The position numbers and the translations under genes were made by a program. Of a DNA stretch of 27,549 nt, positions 9,469 through 17,744 are shown piece by piece (positions within the stretch are counted from its first letter, which is position 1; the number at the start of each line of letters is the position of its first letter). Under the pieces are notes generated by a model, which saw only the letters and a list, made by a program, of their open reading frames with translations, did not search any database and was not told the DNA's origin. Source of the stretch: Tubiluchus corallicola (lineage: Eukaryota; Priapulida; Priapulimorpha; Priapulimorphida; Tubiluchidae); the NCBI GenBank assembly GCA_030141605.1, contig JAQGDQ010001172.1:30001-57549 (forward strand). The letters run 5' to 3'.

Positions 9469-12400
9469 CTATTCAAAGAGATTACAAAAATCAAAGCTTC
9501 CATCGAGATCAATGTCTTCAACGGATGCTGGCATATCTTGAGTTAAATAATTGTATTGCAAATGATGCGTTTGCGATGCATCGGTGTCAAAATTCAATAA
9601 ATCAATAATAGGGGCGAGATTGAAATATGTTGGAACAGGTTCTTTTGATTGTGGAATATCATTGCAAGCTTGTATTGGTGGCAGTTTTTGTAGCTGACTG
9701 CCTCTTGCTTTGACACCAGGAGCGCCTTTGTCGTTTCGGTCGTCTATGCTGCCTTGCGCTGTGAAACTGCTTGACAAAGAAATGGGAGCTGATTCAAAAG
9801 AAGGTTGCATGTCGACTGAGGAGTGTAGATTTGGAATTCGATCTACCTTTCCGTGAATGCTCGGATAGCTTAGCCTGTTTGCTTGCTGTATCCATTGTTC
9901 CTCTGGCTTATGGAAAAGTGGTTGAATTCTCATAGAATTTTGTTGCTGCCCATTAACTGACTCTCCACTGATGTGGCTGTTGGAATATTGACATGCTAGG
10001 TGCCTATCAACATAGTTAGTTGTATTTTGAGTTTTTGTTTGTGCTTGTGACCATTGCCCCGTTTCTTTGTGGGTCCGTTGATGAAGTGACGGATGATGAG
10101 TCAGTGGCCAACTTTGCTGTAAACATGTTTTTTCACTCGTATTCGGTGCATTAGTAAAATGTGTCTCATTAAACATGTCGTTTCTTCTTGCATCTAACAC
10201 ATTGTTTTGTGTAGTGGTATCATTAAGCGATGCATAGTCTATCACTTCATTTGTTACACTAGCTAACGGAGAATACGTAAGAGCATTAGCCTCAGGATTT
10301 TCAACATACGAGTGACCGTGTTGAATAAAATACTTTGATTGGTTACTGATACTTGATTGCGTCACCTGACCCGTATATGCGAGTATACGTCCCACTTCTG
10401 ATTCAAAGTCCATGTCGCCGAAGTTGTGTGACGTTGAGTCGGCTTCGGATAATTTTACGTCGCCGGGCGGCTCTTTGGAGTTTTGATTCAGTGTATTTCT
10501 GGCTAACGTCTGACTTCCCAGAGTGTTAAATGGAGGAATAATTGATTGCGGTTCTTGAGGAGACAGCTGAGACGAATGTGTGTCATGTTTCAGAGTCCTT
10601 TCCATGTTATTTGCCGTACCAACTAATTTTGCTATTGCAGTTATTGGTGAAATATCGTGTGCATCGTCATAAACCAAGTTCGATAACTTGGCTGCTATGT
10701 TTTCTGTAGTTGCAGTATTAGCTAGAGTTGCTGTGGTATCAGGCAATGCTATATTTTCCATGTGCTTGCCCTTTAATGCATCAGGCAATGCTATATTTTC
10801 CATGTGCTTCTCCTTTAATGCATCAGGCAATGCTATATTTTCCATGTGCTTCTCCTTTAATGCATCAGCCAATGCTATATTTTCCATGTGCTTCTCCTTT
10901 AATGCATCAGGCAATGCTATATTTTCCGTGTGCTTCTCCTTTAATGCATCAGGCAATGCTATATTTTCCATATGCTTCTCCTTTAATGCATCAGGCAATG
11001 CTATATTTTCCATGTGCTTCTCCTTTAATGCATCAGGCAATGCTATATTTTCCAGGTGCTTCTCCTTTAATGCCAAATGCTTTCGCATTCCAATTCTTTC
11101 ACGTAAAAATCCTTGTGACGATCTTTGAGCGCTACTAACTTTTTTGTATTTACGTGAATGGTATTGCTTACTTCTTACGTAGAATTTTTCTCTATTTTTT
11201 ACGCTCATCGCGTTTAGAAAATGTCTCGCTTTCAGATTTAATTCTCTCTTTCTGGTAAACGGCCAGACGTGTTCCGTACATTGTTGCTGTTTTGCCGTCC
11301 TCCTGTCACGACTTTTCACTCTGTCGTACATAGATGGCGCTGTGTTGTCGTTTACAGGTAACTGTTGACTCTCTTCACATCTTCCCTGCTGTAACAAACA
11401 TTTGGAATCACTTGCAAACTTTGCTTTCACTGGATATGATTGACTATTTCTATTTTTGGCTTCTTTATTTAGTTTCCTCTTACATTTTGCCGTGTCTGTG
11501 CTTTTGTTCTTCGCCTTTTCTATCAATGTTTCTTTCAGTTGTTTTTCTGCATCCAGCTCTTGCTTGTTACTAATTTCTTTCATTGCTGATACATGCTCCA
11601 TGTTGGTTTCTATTTCGGACGTTTGTAAGGTGTCAACGTCCATGGGAAGATTCCTGTGATCAGGGATCAGAGATTGTACCCGATCGTCATCGGCGATGGT
11701 TGCAGAAATGATTTTCCTGTTTTCTGCTGTTGCCTGCGCATCTGTTGTTGAATTATCTTGATGATGAGAGCTCAGTGGTGATGGTGTTTGCTGCGATAAA
11801 TGTAGGGAGTTCAAAACTCCCATTGCGATTCTTCCCTTGCCATTAGTTCCAAGTGAGTCGAAATTGCACAGTGATCTTCCTCTTGCTGAATAGAGCTGGC
11901 AGTTTATGTATAACATTTGATCTTGCTGCAATTTCGTGTTTTGACTTGCACAAAGATTAAGAGGTATTTCCTGATGAATATGAGGTGGTTCTGCTGCAAA
12001 ATTTTCTCTTTTTTCATGTGACCTACAGGTGTCCAGCTGTACATCCCTGTGATGCAAAGGCCTGTTAAAAAGTTCATCTTTTTTCTTATCTTGTTCTACA
12101 GGTGATGACTGACTTTTTGCAAGAGGACTACATACACCGCCATGCACGTGTGTTGGTACACTGCGGTTCTTTGCTTTACTAAGGTCAACTGGTGTTTTCT
12201 GATAACTCGTGGAGAGATCAATAGGCATTTCCTGCATTTGAAGGGGTTCATTATGCAAATTTGGACCCTTTTTCTTGAAAAATTTGGATGAGGTAGAAAG
12301 ATCCAGTGGTGCATCTTGAGTTATAACTGCTTTGCAATGATCTACTGTCTCTTCATGAATCTTGACAGTTGGAAAAGAAGATATTTGATATCCTGTTTCT

Positions 12401-14646
12401 TGATTAGTCATAAATGTCTGGCAAGAATCATCTTTGTCCTTTAGGTTTACTTTGTCTTTGCAAGACATGGATAACTCGGAACGATTTGCCGGTGTCTGCT
12501 TAAGACAGGTAACTGTCTCGCAATCATTTGGTTGCTTTTCATCATTTGTGCACGCCTTATGTGGATTTAGAATATCGTCTAGTAGTTCCTTGCTGTTCTG
12601 GCATGAATTCAACTGTCCACCTGCATTTGCTAAAGAGTTTGCAAAGAGAGAGAGTTTATTGAAAATATGATCATTGGCTTGCACATCTTGTGCAGAATTC
12701 TTTTTTATTAAATCATTCTTCTTGTTGCTCATTTTGCTGTTAGCATTTGAGTCATGCGTGTCAGCAACAATACTAGTAATTGAACATTTTGCTAACTGAG
12801 ATTTGTCAGAAATTTGAACTGCGCCGAAGTTTTCCATATTGTTGTGAGGTTTAGGAGAGACTTTGAATTCAATTTCTGTATTATTGCTGCCCGCACCAAA
12901 TCTATCATTAATTGTGTTAGTGTTAAGTGATGAATTGCTGTTGTTATCAGCATTTTTCAACTTTTTGCAACGTTTTTTCCGCCGTCGACTCCATTTCTTT
13001 GTTTCGTAAGCTCTTCTGATTTCCAGAGAGCGCGATGTCGCGGATCTTTTCTTCCTTCTGCACATTTGTTTTTTCATGTTTTCTGAAGCCGTCAAAGCAG
13101 CTGTTCTTTTCGTTGGCAAGTCCGCTGATTCTTCAACATTGGATTCTACGATCCACTTGTATCCTTTTGGTAATTTCGTTTGGCAACTGCTATTTAGTGG
13201 AACCATTTTGTTACTATCATTTAATGGTAGTTTCCCTTCAGCAGAAAACTGAGAAACGTCACATTTTGTTAATTTTTCTTCCTCTTTTTTGCTCTTACAC
13301 TTTCCTGTATCTCCATTGAGTACCTCCATGTGTGGTTTCCTTCTCCTCTTTCTAAATTGTTGCTCTTCTGGCAAATTTTGAGTTTCTGCCATTTTTTGGT
13401 CACTTTTAACGATTTTCTTATCATGTTCAGCGATGGTGTTATCAGCCCCGTGCTGTTCGAGTTTTTGCAGTTGCGTTTCTTTATAGTTTGTGTCCAACTT
13501 CTTCAACGCGCAACCTTTACACTTTTCTGATGATTCGTTGAGGTCGTGTGCTTTCTTTTCTTCTACTCCAATGGTTACCCTTTCATCAGCGACCAAGCTC
13601 TTGACACAGTGCAGAAGCAGTCTACTACAAGAAGTGGTAAATGTAGGGATGGATTCTTGATTAGACAAATTACTGCTAGCTGCCCGACCATCAGCAGAAT
13701 CTGCAAGACACGATTTTGAATGAATTTTAGACATTCCTTCAGTTCGTCTTTTCTTGTGCACGAGTTTCGGAATTTTGGTGTTATTCTCACAAGCTTCGTT
13801 ATCATTTCCTATTTTTCCACTAGTGAGTTCTTCTACTACTTTACACTTACTTTTACAATCATCGACATTGTTGTTGCTTAGTGCAATCATTTGTTCTTTT
13901 ATTAGTTTTTTAGCTTCAGCTGCTTTTCTTCTGACTGATGCTAAATCTTGCTTATTCTCAAAAATAGAAACATGTCTAAACGGTTCGTTCGTCCACGCCC
14001 ATCCTCGGGGTAATTTTTGGAGTTTACTGAATTCCGTTGATGAGAAACTAGAAGTTTGATGATTAGTGGTTGCCTTTGAAGAGATGGAACTGCTACTGTT
14101 ATTACTGGATGGCGCATTGGTTTCTGTAGCATTGATCAACTCTTTACTATAGAATAACTGGTTCCCTACGTTATTATGGGCTTGGAAGTGAGCAGTATTG
14201 TCCGTTTCGCCATTGTCCACTTCTGTAATTGTTGCCTTTTTGTCTCTTCTCGTCTGGAACTTTCCATCATGGTAGTCTTCGCGTGAGCTCATCGGCTTGT
14301 CCTCTCTGCCATTCAAAATAAGCTTTTCAAAATGGTCACTATCATTAGAAATGATTTGTTGTTGTTGTTGTTGTTGTATTTGTTGTTGATGATGATGATG
14401 ATGATGATGATGTTGTTGTTGATGATGATGACGATGTTGTTGTTGTTGATGATGTTGTTGTTCTTGTTGATGATGATGTTGTTGTTTTTGTTGATGATGA
14501 TGTTGTTGTTGTTGTTGATGACGATGACGATGTTGTTGTTGTTGTTGATGATGATGATGTTGTTGTTGTCGTCGTCGTTGTTGTTGTTGTGCAGCTTGTG
14601 TAAATTTTGTATCTTCTACGTCATTTGTGCCATCCACCTTTCCCAT
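9469..14646 (-). CDS. Large low-complexity nuclear-type protein with PxDLS (CtBP-docking) motifs
   Basis: An unbroken 1725-codon frame, far too long for chance in AT-rich DNA. The first ATG has a good context (ATTATGG) and lies 33 nt after an in-frame TAA at 14677-14679. Seen in order: Gln/His tract (residues 20-97); LPRGWAW (212-218) and LPKGYKW (492-498), each followed by a charged helix-like stretch; basic clusters CRRKKRS (from 529) and KKWSRRRKKRCKKLK (550-564), likely nuclear localisation signals; PLDLS (780), PIDLS (808), PVDLS (819) and PLNLC (895); a basic, low-Ser/Asn segment (about 1126-1191); eight 14-residue repeats ALKEKHMENIALPD (1192-1303); and an acidic-hydrophobic tail ending DIDLDGSFDFCNLFE (1711-1725). 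PxDLS is the known motif bound by the CtBP corepressor. I infer a transcriptional co-regulator. There is no signal peptide, membrane segment or enzyme motif, and I do not recognise the family. It may be the single coding exon of a gene whose 5' UTR is spliced. Confidence 0.85.
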   Translation of the reverse strand: MGKVDGTNDVEDTKFTQAAQQQQRRRQQQHHHHQQQQQHRHRHQQQQQHHHQQKQQHHHQQEQQHHQQQQHRHHHQQQHHHHHHHHQQQIQQQQQQQIISNDSDHFEKLILNGREDKPMSSREDYHDGKFQTRRDKKATITEVDNGETDNTAHFQAHNNVGNQLFYSKELINATETNAPSSNNSSSSISSKATTNHQTSSFSSTEFSKLQKLPRGWAWTNEPFRHVSIFENKQDLASVRRKAAEAKKLIKEQMIALSNNNVDDCKSKCKVVEELTSGKIGNDNEACENNTKIPKLVHKKRRTEGMSKIHSKSCLADSADGRAASSNLSNQESIPTFTTSCSRLLLHCVKSLVADERVTIGVEEKKAHDLNESSEKCKGCALKKLDTNYKETQLQKLEQHGADNTIAEHDKKIVKSDQKMAETQNLPEEQQFRKRRRKPHMEVLNGDTGKCKSKKEEEKLTKCDVSQFSAEGKLPLNDSNKMVPLNSSCQTKLPKGYKWIVESNVEESADLPTKRTAALTASENMKKQMCRRKKRSATSRSLEIRRAYETKKWSRRRKKRCKKLKNADNNSNSSLNTNTINDRFGAGSNNTEIEFKVSPKPHNNMENFGAVQISDKSQLAKCSITSIVADTHDSNANSKMSNKKNDLIKKNSAQDVQANDHIFNKLSLFANSLANAGGQLNSCQNSKELLDDILNPHKACTNDEKQPNDCETVTCLKQTPANRSELSMSCKDKVNLKDKDDSCQTFMTNQETGYQISSFPTVKIHEETVDHCKAVITQDAPLDLSTSSKFFKKKGPNLHNEPLQMQEMPIDLSTSYQKTPVDLSKAKNRSVPTHVHGGVCSPLAKSQSSPVEQDKKKDELFNRPLHHRDVQLDTCRSHEKRENFAAEPPHIHQEIPLNLCASQNTKLQQDQMLYINCQLYSARGRSLCNFDSLGTNGKGRIAMGVLNSLHLSQQTPSPLSSHHQDNSTTDAQATAENRKIISATIADDDRVQSLIPDHRNLPMDVDTLQTSEIETNMEHVSAMKEISNKQELDAEKQLKETLIEKAKNKSTDTAKCKRKLNKEAKNRNSQSYPVKAKFASDSKCLLQQGRCEESQQLPVNDNTAPSMYDRVKSRDRRTAKQQQCTEHVWPFTRKRELNLKARHFLNAMSVKNREKFYVRSKQYHSRKYKKVSSAQRSSQGFLRERIGMRKHLALKEKHLENIALPDALKEKHMENIALPDALKEKHMENIALPDALKEKHTENIALPDALKEKHMENIALADALKEKHMENIALPDALKEKHMENIALPDALKGKHMENIALPDTTATLANTATTENIAAKLSNLVYDDAHDISPITAIAKLVGTANNMERTLKHDTHSSQLSPQEPQSIIPPFNTLGSQTLARNTLNQNSKEPPGDVKLSEADSTSHNFGDMDFESEVGRILAYTGQVTQSSISNQSKYFIQHGHSYVENPEANALTYSPLASVTNEVIDYASLNDTTTQNNVLDARRNDMFNETHFTNAPNTSEKTCLQQSWPLTHHPSLHQRTHKETGQWSQAQTKTQNTTNYVDRHLACQYSNSHISGESVNGQQQNSMRIQPLFHKPEEQWIQQANRLSYPSIHGKVDRIPNLHSSVDMQPSFESAPISLSSSFTAQGSIDDRNDKGAPGVKARGSQLQKLPPIQACNDIPQSKEPVPTYFNLAPIIDLLNFDTDASQTHHLQYNYLTQDMPASVEDIDLDGSFDFCNLFE
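10738..11073 (-). repeat. Coding 42-bp tandem repeat, eight units
   Basis: Lies inside the large gene (residues 1192-1303). Each unit encodes ALKEKHMENIALPD. Units differ by only a base or so: Met is replaced by Leu or Thr, Pro by Ala, Glu by Gly, and one His codon changes synonymously. Such homogeneity suggests recent expansion or gene conversion. The frame is preserved because the unit is a multiple of three. Confidence 0.95.
14356..14589 (-). repeat. CAA/CAT (Gln/His) trinucleotide tract in the coding sequence
   Basis: Encodes residues 20-97 as alternating blocks of Gln and His with a few Arg codons and single Glu and Lys interruptions. Mixed codons and longer His blocks show repeated slippage. 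It is probably length-polymorphic. Confidence 0.95.
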
Positions 14647-14679
14647 AATTTTCTTTTTTAATTCAATGGCGTAGCTTTA

Positions 14680-14760
14680 CAGAGCTGTAATGGCTTCGTC
14701 CTCCTGGAGCTTCTCTTTAGCCCGCTCTTCACTTTCACTCAAATTAGCATTAATCAGTAA
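14680..14760 (-). other. Protein-like stretch just upstream of, and in frame with, the large gene
   Basis: Twenty-seven codons, in the same frame as the gene, include NLSESEERAKEKLQED and end in EAITAL followed by TAA (14677-14679). There is no in-frame Met; the stretch begins after AATTTAG, which could act as a splice acceptor, and the stop overlaps a good donor-like CT|GTAAAG. It could be a small exon of another gene, an earlier N-terminal part now cut off, or chance. The wording is loosely like the start of CRAL-TRIO N-terminal domains (AKEELNEDP..), but this is a weak resemblance. Confidence 0.3.
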
Positions 14761-14885
14761 TCTAAATTATAAGGAAACGTTGAATTGCTAAGCATCATTA
14801 TCCAAACAGGATCGATATTAGCTGTCGGTGGATGTTGGAGCTCTTGAGAGTACTGATTGCTTTCATCTCTACGGAAACTTGGTAT

Positions 14886-14907
14886 CTAAAAGAGAAGAAA
14901 GATACTG
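14886..14907 (-). other. Candidate 3' splice acceptor upstream of the large gene
   Basis: The minus strand reads TATCTTTCTTCTCTTTTAG followed by ATACC, a strong polypyrimidine tract plus AG. An exon starting at 14885 would run uninterrupted into the coding sequence, giving a 5' UTR part of about 240 nt. That leader would contain at least one short upstream frame (ATG at 14864-14866, 22 codons). No transcript evidence is available here. Confidence 0.45.
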
Positions 14908-14954
14908 ACGTAAACATTTAATGTTGTTACACATGGGCCTTAGGTTGTACGTAT

Positions 14955-15180
14955 TAAGTAAGTAAGTAAGTAAGTAAGCAATTTATTGTCATTATTGCAT
15001 AATACATACAATGAAATTTATGTGGTTTTACGTTCTGCAATATCTTATGGAAACAACAAGGAGATTAACACAAATAATTCAATCAGTTGTACAGTGAAAC
15101 AGAGAATTAATATTGGCGATTTACTGAAATTTACTGTTGATGGTGCGAATTGCAATGGGATAGAAAGAATTTAAACTTCT
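14955..15180 (-). mobile_element. Possible CR1/L2-like LINE 3' end with tetranucleotide tail
   Basis: The minus strand reads CATTGTATGTATTATGC, then AATGACAATAAATTGC, followed by five copies of TTAC. This arrangement is typical of 3' ends of CR1/L2-type LINEs. The coding region is absent. The open plus-strand frame here (14986-15174) is not credible as a gene. Confidence 0.45.
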
Positions 15181-15360
15181 TGCGGTTTTTGCATTAATTA
15201 ACTGGAATCTACAACCAGAGGGGAGTATTTTAAGCTAAATGTTATTTCTTTTTCTATTAAACTTCATTTGTGGCACATAGTTGAGTACAGTACTATTTTA
15301 AAAATTTACCCATATTCATTTAAACTTTTCACTTAAAAATTGTCTTCAGTACAACTACAT
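15181..15360. other. Short non-coding spacer
   Basis: Nothing recognisable. It separates the LINE-like tail from the broken copy of the gene's 5' end. Confidence 0.4.
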
Positions 15361-15912
15361 GCACATTTGGTAATGGGTACAAAATTTACACAAGCTGCAC
15401 AACAACAATAACAACATCATCATCAACAACAACAACGACATCATCATCATCAACAACAACAACAACGACATCATCATCATCAACAACAACAATGACAACA
15501 ACAACATCATCATCATCATCATCAACAACAACAACAACAACAACAACATCATCATCATCAACAGCAACAACAACATCATCATCATCATCAACAACAACAA
15601 CAACAACAACATCATCATCATCATGAACAACAACAACATCATCATCAACAACAACAACAACATCATCATCAACAACAGCAACATCATCATCATCATCAAT
15701 AACAACAACAACATCATCATCATGAACAACAACAACAACAACAAGGACGACAACAAAAACATCATCATCAACAACCTCATCATCAACAACAACAACAACA
15801 ACAACATCATTATCAACAACAACAACTACAACAACAACAACAACAACAAATGCATGACGAAAATGGGTCAAGCCTGAAAAAATTAGAATGTTTCACAGGA
15901 CAACTTAGCTGA
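15361..15912 (+). pseudogene. Head-to-head broken copy of the large gene's Gln/His-coding 5' end
   Basis: A 31-nt stretch (15378-15408) encoding TKFTQAAQQQ is identical to 14581-14611 of the gene but on the opposite strand. It is followed by about 460 bp of CAA/CAT repeats in the same frame. The frame then reads QQQMHDENGSSLKKLECF, which aligns without gaps to QQQIISNDSDHFEKLIL of the gene (shared KL). In-frame stops occur at 15409 (TAA), 15493 (TGA) and 15700 (TAA), and the frame closes near 15910. Similarity before 15361 and after about 15890 is not visible. The frame is kept throughout because changes occur in steps of three. I interpret it as a decayed partial inverted duplication. Other apparent frames here (poly-Leu, Val, Asn) are artefacts of the repeat. 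Confidence 0.65.
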
Positions 15913-16089
15913 GTCTAATCCATAGAAAGTTTTTAGCATTTTCAAATGGACAGAGAGAAATCTTGTTAAGAAAAAATGTCTCTTTTCATGACAGTACTTA
16001 TAACTCTGTAAGGTAGAGATTGCCTTTTGAAGAGGTAGCAGAGAAAGCCTTTTGTTGTGAGAGTATTGTTGGCTATTAGTTGACTGTAG

Positions 16090-16232
16090 GACAAAGGGTC
16101 CACCTGTCAACCTACCACTGGACAAATGACCACCCCAGACAAAGGACCATTGAACAAAGGACCATTTTACCACTTTCAAAGTTTTGAGAGAACCACCAGT
16201 TAGGCAGGTGGACAAAGGACCACCGTAGACGT
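16090..16232. repeat. Repeated GGACAAAGGACCA motifs with an inverted pair
   Basis: Variants of GGACAAAGGACCA occur five times. GTCCACCTG near 16098 and CAGGTGGAC near 16206 form an inverted pair around them. It could be the core of a small foldback element or a degenerate minisatellite. Confidence 0.55.
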
Positions 16233-17071
16233 GCTGAAATTAGCTTTTGCGAAATTGCAAGTTTCACCTAACGTGAATATTTCATTTAATAAAGCATGAC
16301 TGAATTTTTGGCGCTCATTTTATTGATTGATAAATGTCTTTTAATTTTTTATTTCATTTCTATTTAAAATATATTTAAACATACATAGCTTTATATATGT
16401 ATATATATATATAATCATACATATATATAAACATACATACGTAAAAAAGTTAAAATATTCAGCTGTACACAGGACATATTATAGATAAAAAACAAACAAA
16501 TACACAAGAACAACAGATAGAAAACTAATCAGAATTATAAAAAAGCATTTTTATTAAGTAGGCTTGGAGATAAAGTTTTTAATATTATTTTAGTATGCTT
16601 TTAATATTAAAACACTCTATTGCAATAGATGTCACTCGCCTAATTATTGTCACCAGACAATAATAAGCATTTATTGTCACTGGGAAATGTATCAAGGTTT
16701 GACTGTTTCTTGCAAGGAAGGGCGTTACTCCCTCTGTCTCAACTTAAATAGTGTTTATCAGTGGTAGGTTCCAAAATAATAGGTCTCTGTATCATTGTAA
16801 CGAAAACATCAGACAGTAGATCCAATTTCTTTGTTTTTGCTCTAACATTTAAAGAAAAGCTAGTTAGAAATGAGACTTGCTTCTCACAGATTACATCATT
16901 CTCATCAAGATAATATTTCCAAACTGTTTTGTTAAACCTAATAATGTTCACCTCCAAATTTTTTATACATATTTGAAGTTTTAAAGATTTATATTTTATT
17001 ATACTTTTTTAATTTTTTTTCAAAGTTTATTTTTTTTTAATCTATGTCACTATTGAATTGTCTGATGTATG
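16233..17071. other. AT-rich non-coding stretch with a TA/CATA microsatellite
   Basis: An imperfect TATA and CATA tract lies at about 16393-16440, and there are T-rich runs near 17000-17040. The minus-strand frame at 16739-16957 is short and shows no recognisable feature. No gene is supported. Confidence 0.45.
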
Positions 17072-17514
17072 TGGTCAAAACATGATCAGCATTGTCAACC
17101 AGAGACAATAGTCTTTTATGGTCAAAACATGATCAGCATTTTCAACCAGAGAGAATCATCTTTTCTGGCCATAACATATTACGCATTGTCAACCAGAGAC
17201 AATCATTTTTTTGGTCAAAACATGATCAGCATTGTCAACCAGAGACAATCATTTTTTTGGTCAAAACATGATCAGCATTGTCAACCAGAGACAATCATTT
17301 TTTTGGTCAAAACATGATCAGCATTGTCAACCAGAGACAATCATTTTTTTGGTCAAAACATGATCAGCATTGTCAACCAGAGACAATCATTTTTTTTGGT
17401 CAAAACATGATCAGCATTGTCAACCAAAGACAATCATCTTTTTCTGATCAAAACATAATCAGCATTGCCAGCCACAGAGACAATCGTCTTTTCTGGTCAA
17501 AACATGATCAACCT
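17072..17514 (+). repeat. Minisatellite, about 10 units of 46-49 bp
   Basis: The unit is GGTCAAAACATGATCAGC, then ATTGTCAACCAGAGACAATC, then a T-run of variable length. Central units are almost identical and the outer ones are more diverged, as in arrays growing by unequal exchange. The T-run length changes the period slightly. The peptide-like frame (VNQRQSFFWSKHDQHCQ) is a by-product. Confidence 0.95.
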
Positions 17515-17744
17515 TGCAACACTTACTGGCAGTGCCAAGCTTAATCACTTACACAGCACTCTCCACATGTCCCCAATATAAGTCAAACGTTATTAATTAG
17601 AACAACTAACTCTAAGCAGTGAAGACAATCTTCATTTATCGCTGCACCTCCTCGTTGCAAATTACTTCTGACTGCGACAAAATGCCAATAATTAGATCTT
17701 TGATGAGACACGTCCTAAGCTGCATGTGCAAAAAATCTTTAATA
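17515..17744. other. Non-coding spacer
   Basis: Nothing recognised. Confidence 0.4.

Noticed and set aside
10688-11138. Plus-strand Cys/Phe-rich frames with 14-residue periods
   Set aside because: Shadows of the 42-bp coding repeat on the opposite strand.
14332-14661. Plus-strand Leu/Met-rich frame opposite the gene's Gln/His tract
   Set aside because: Antisense reading of the coding repeat; it has no independent support.
15355-15877. Long frames rich in Leu/Met, Val/Asp or Asn/Ile over the CAA/CAT tract
   Set aside because: Any frame of a stop-poor trinucleotide repeat stays open. Only the Gln/His frame matches the neighbouring gene, and it carries stops.
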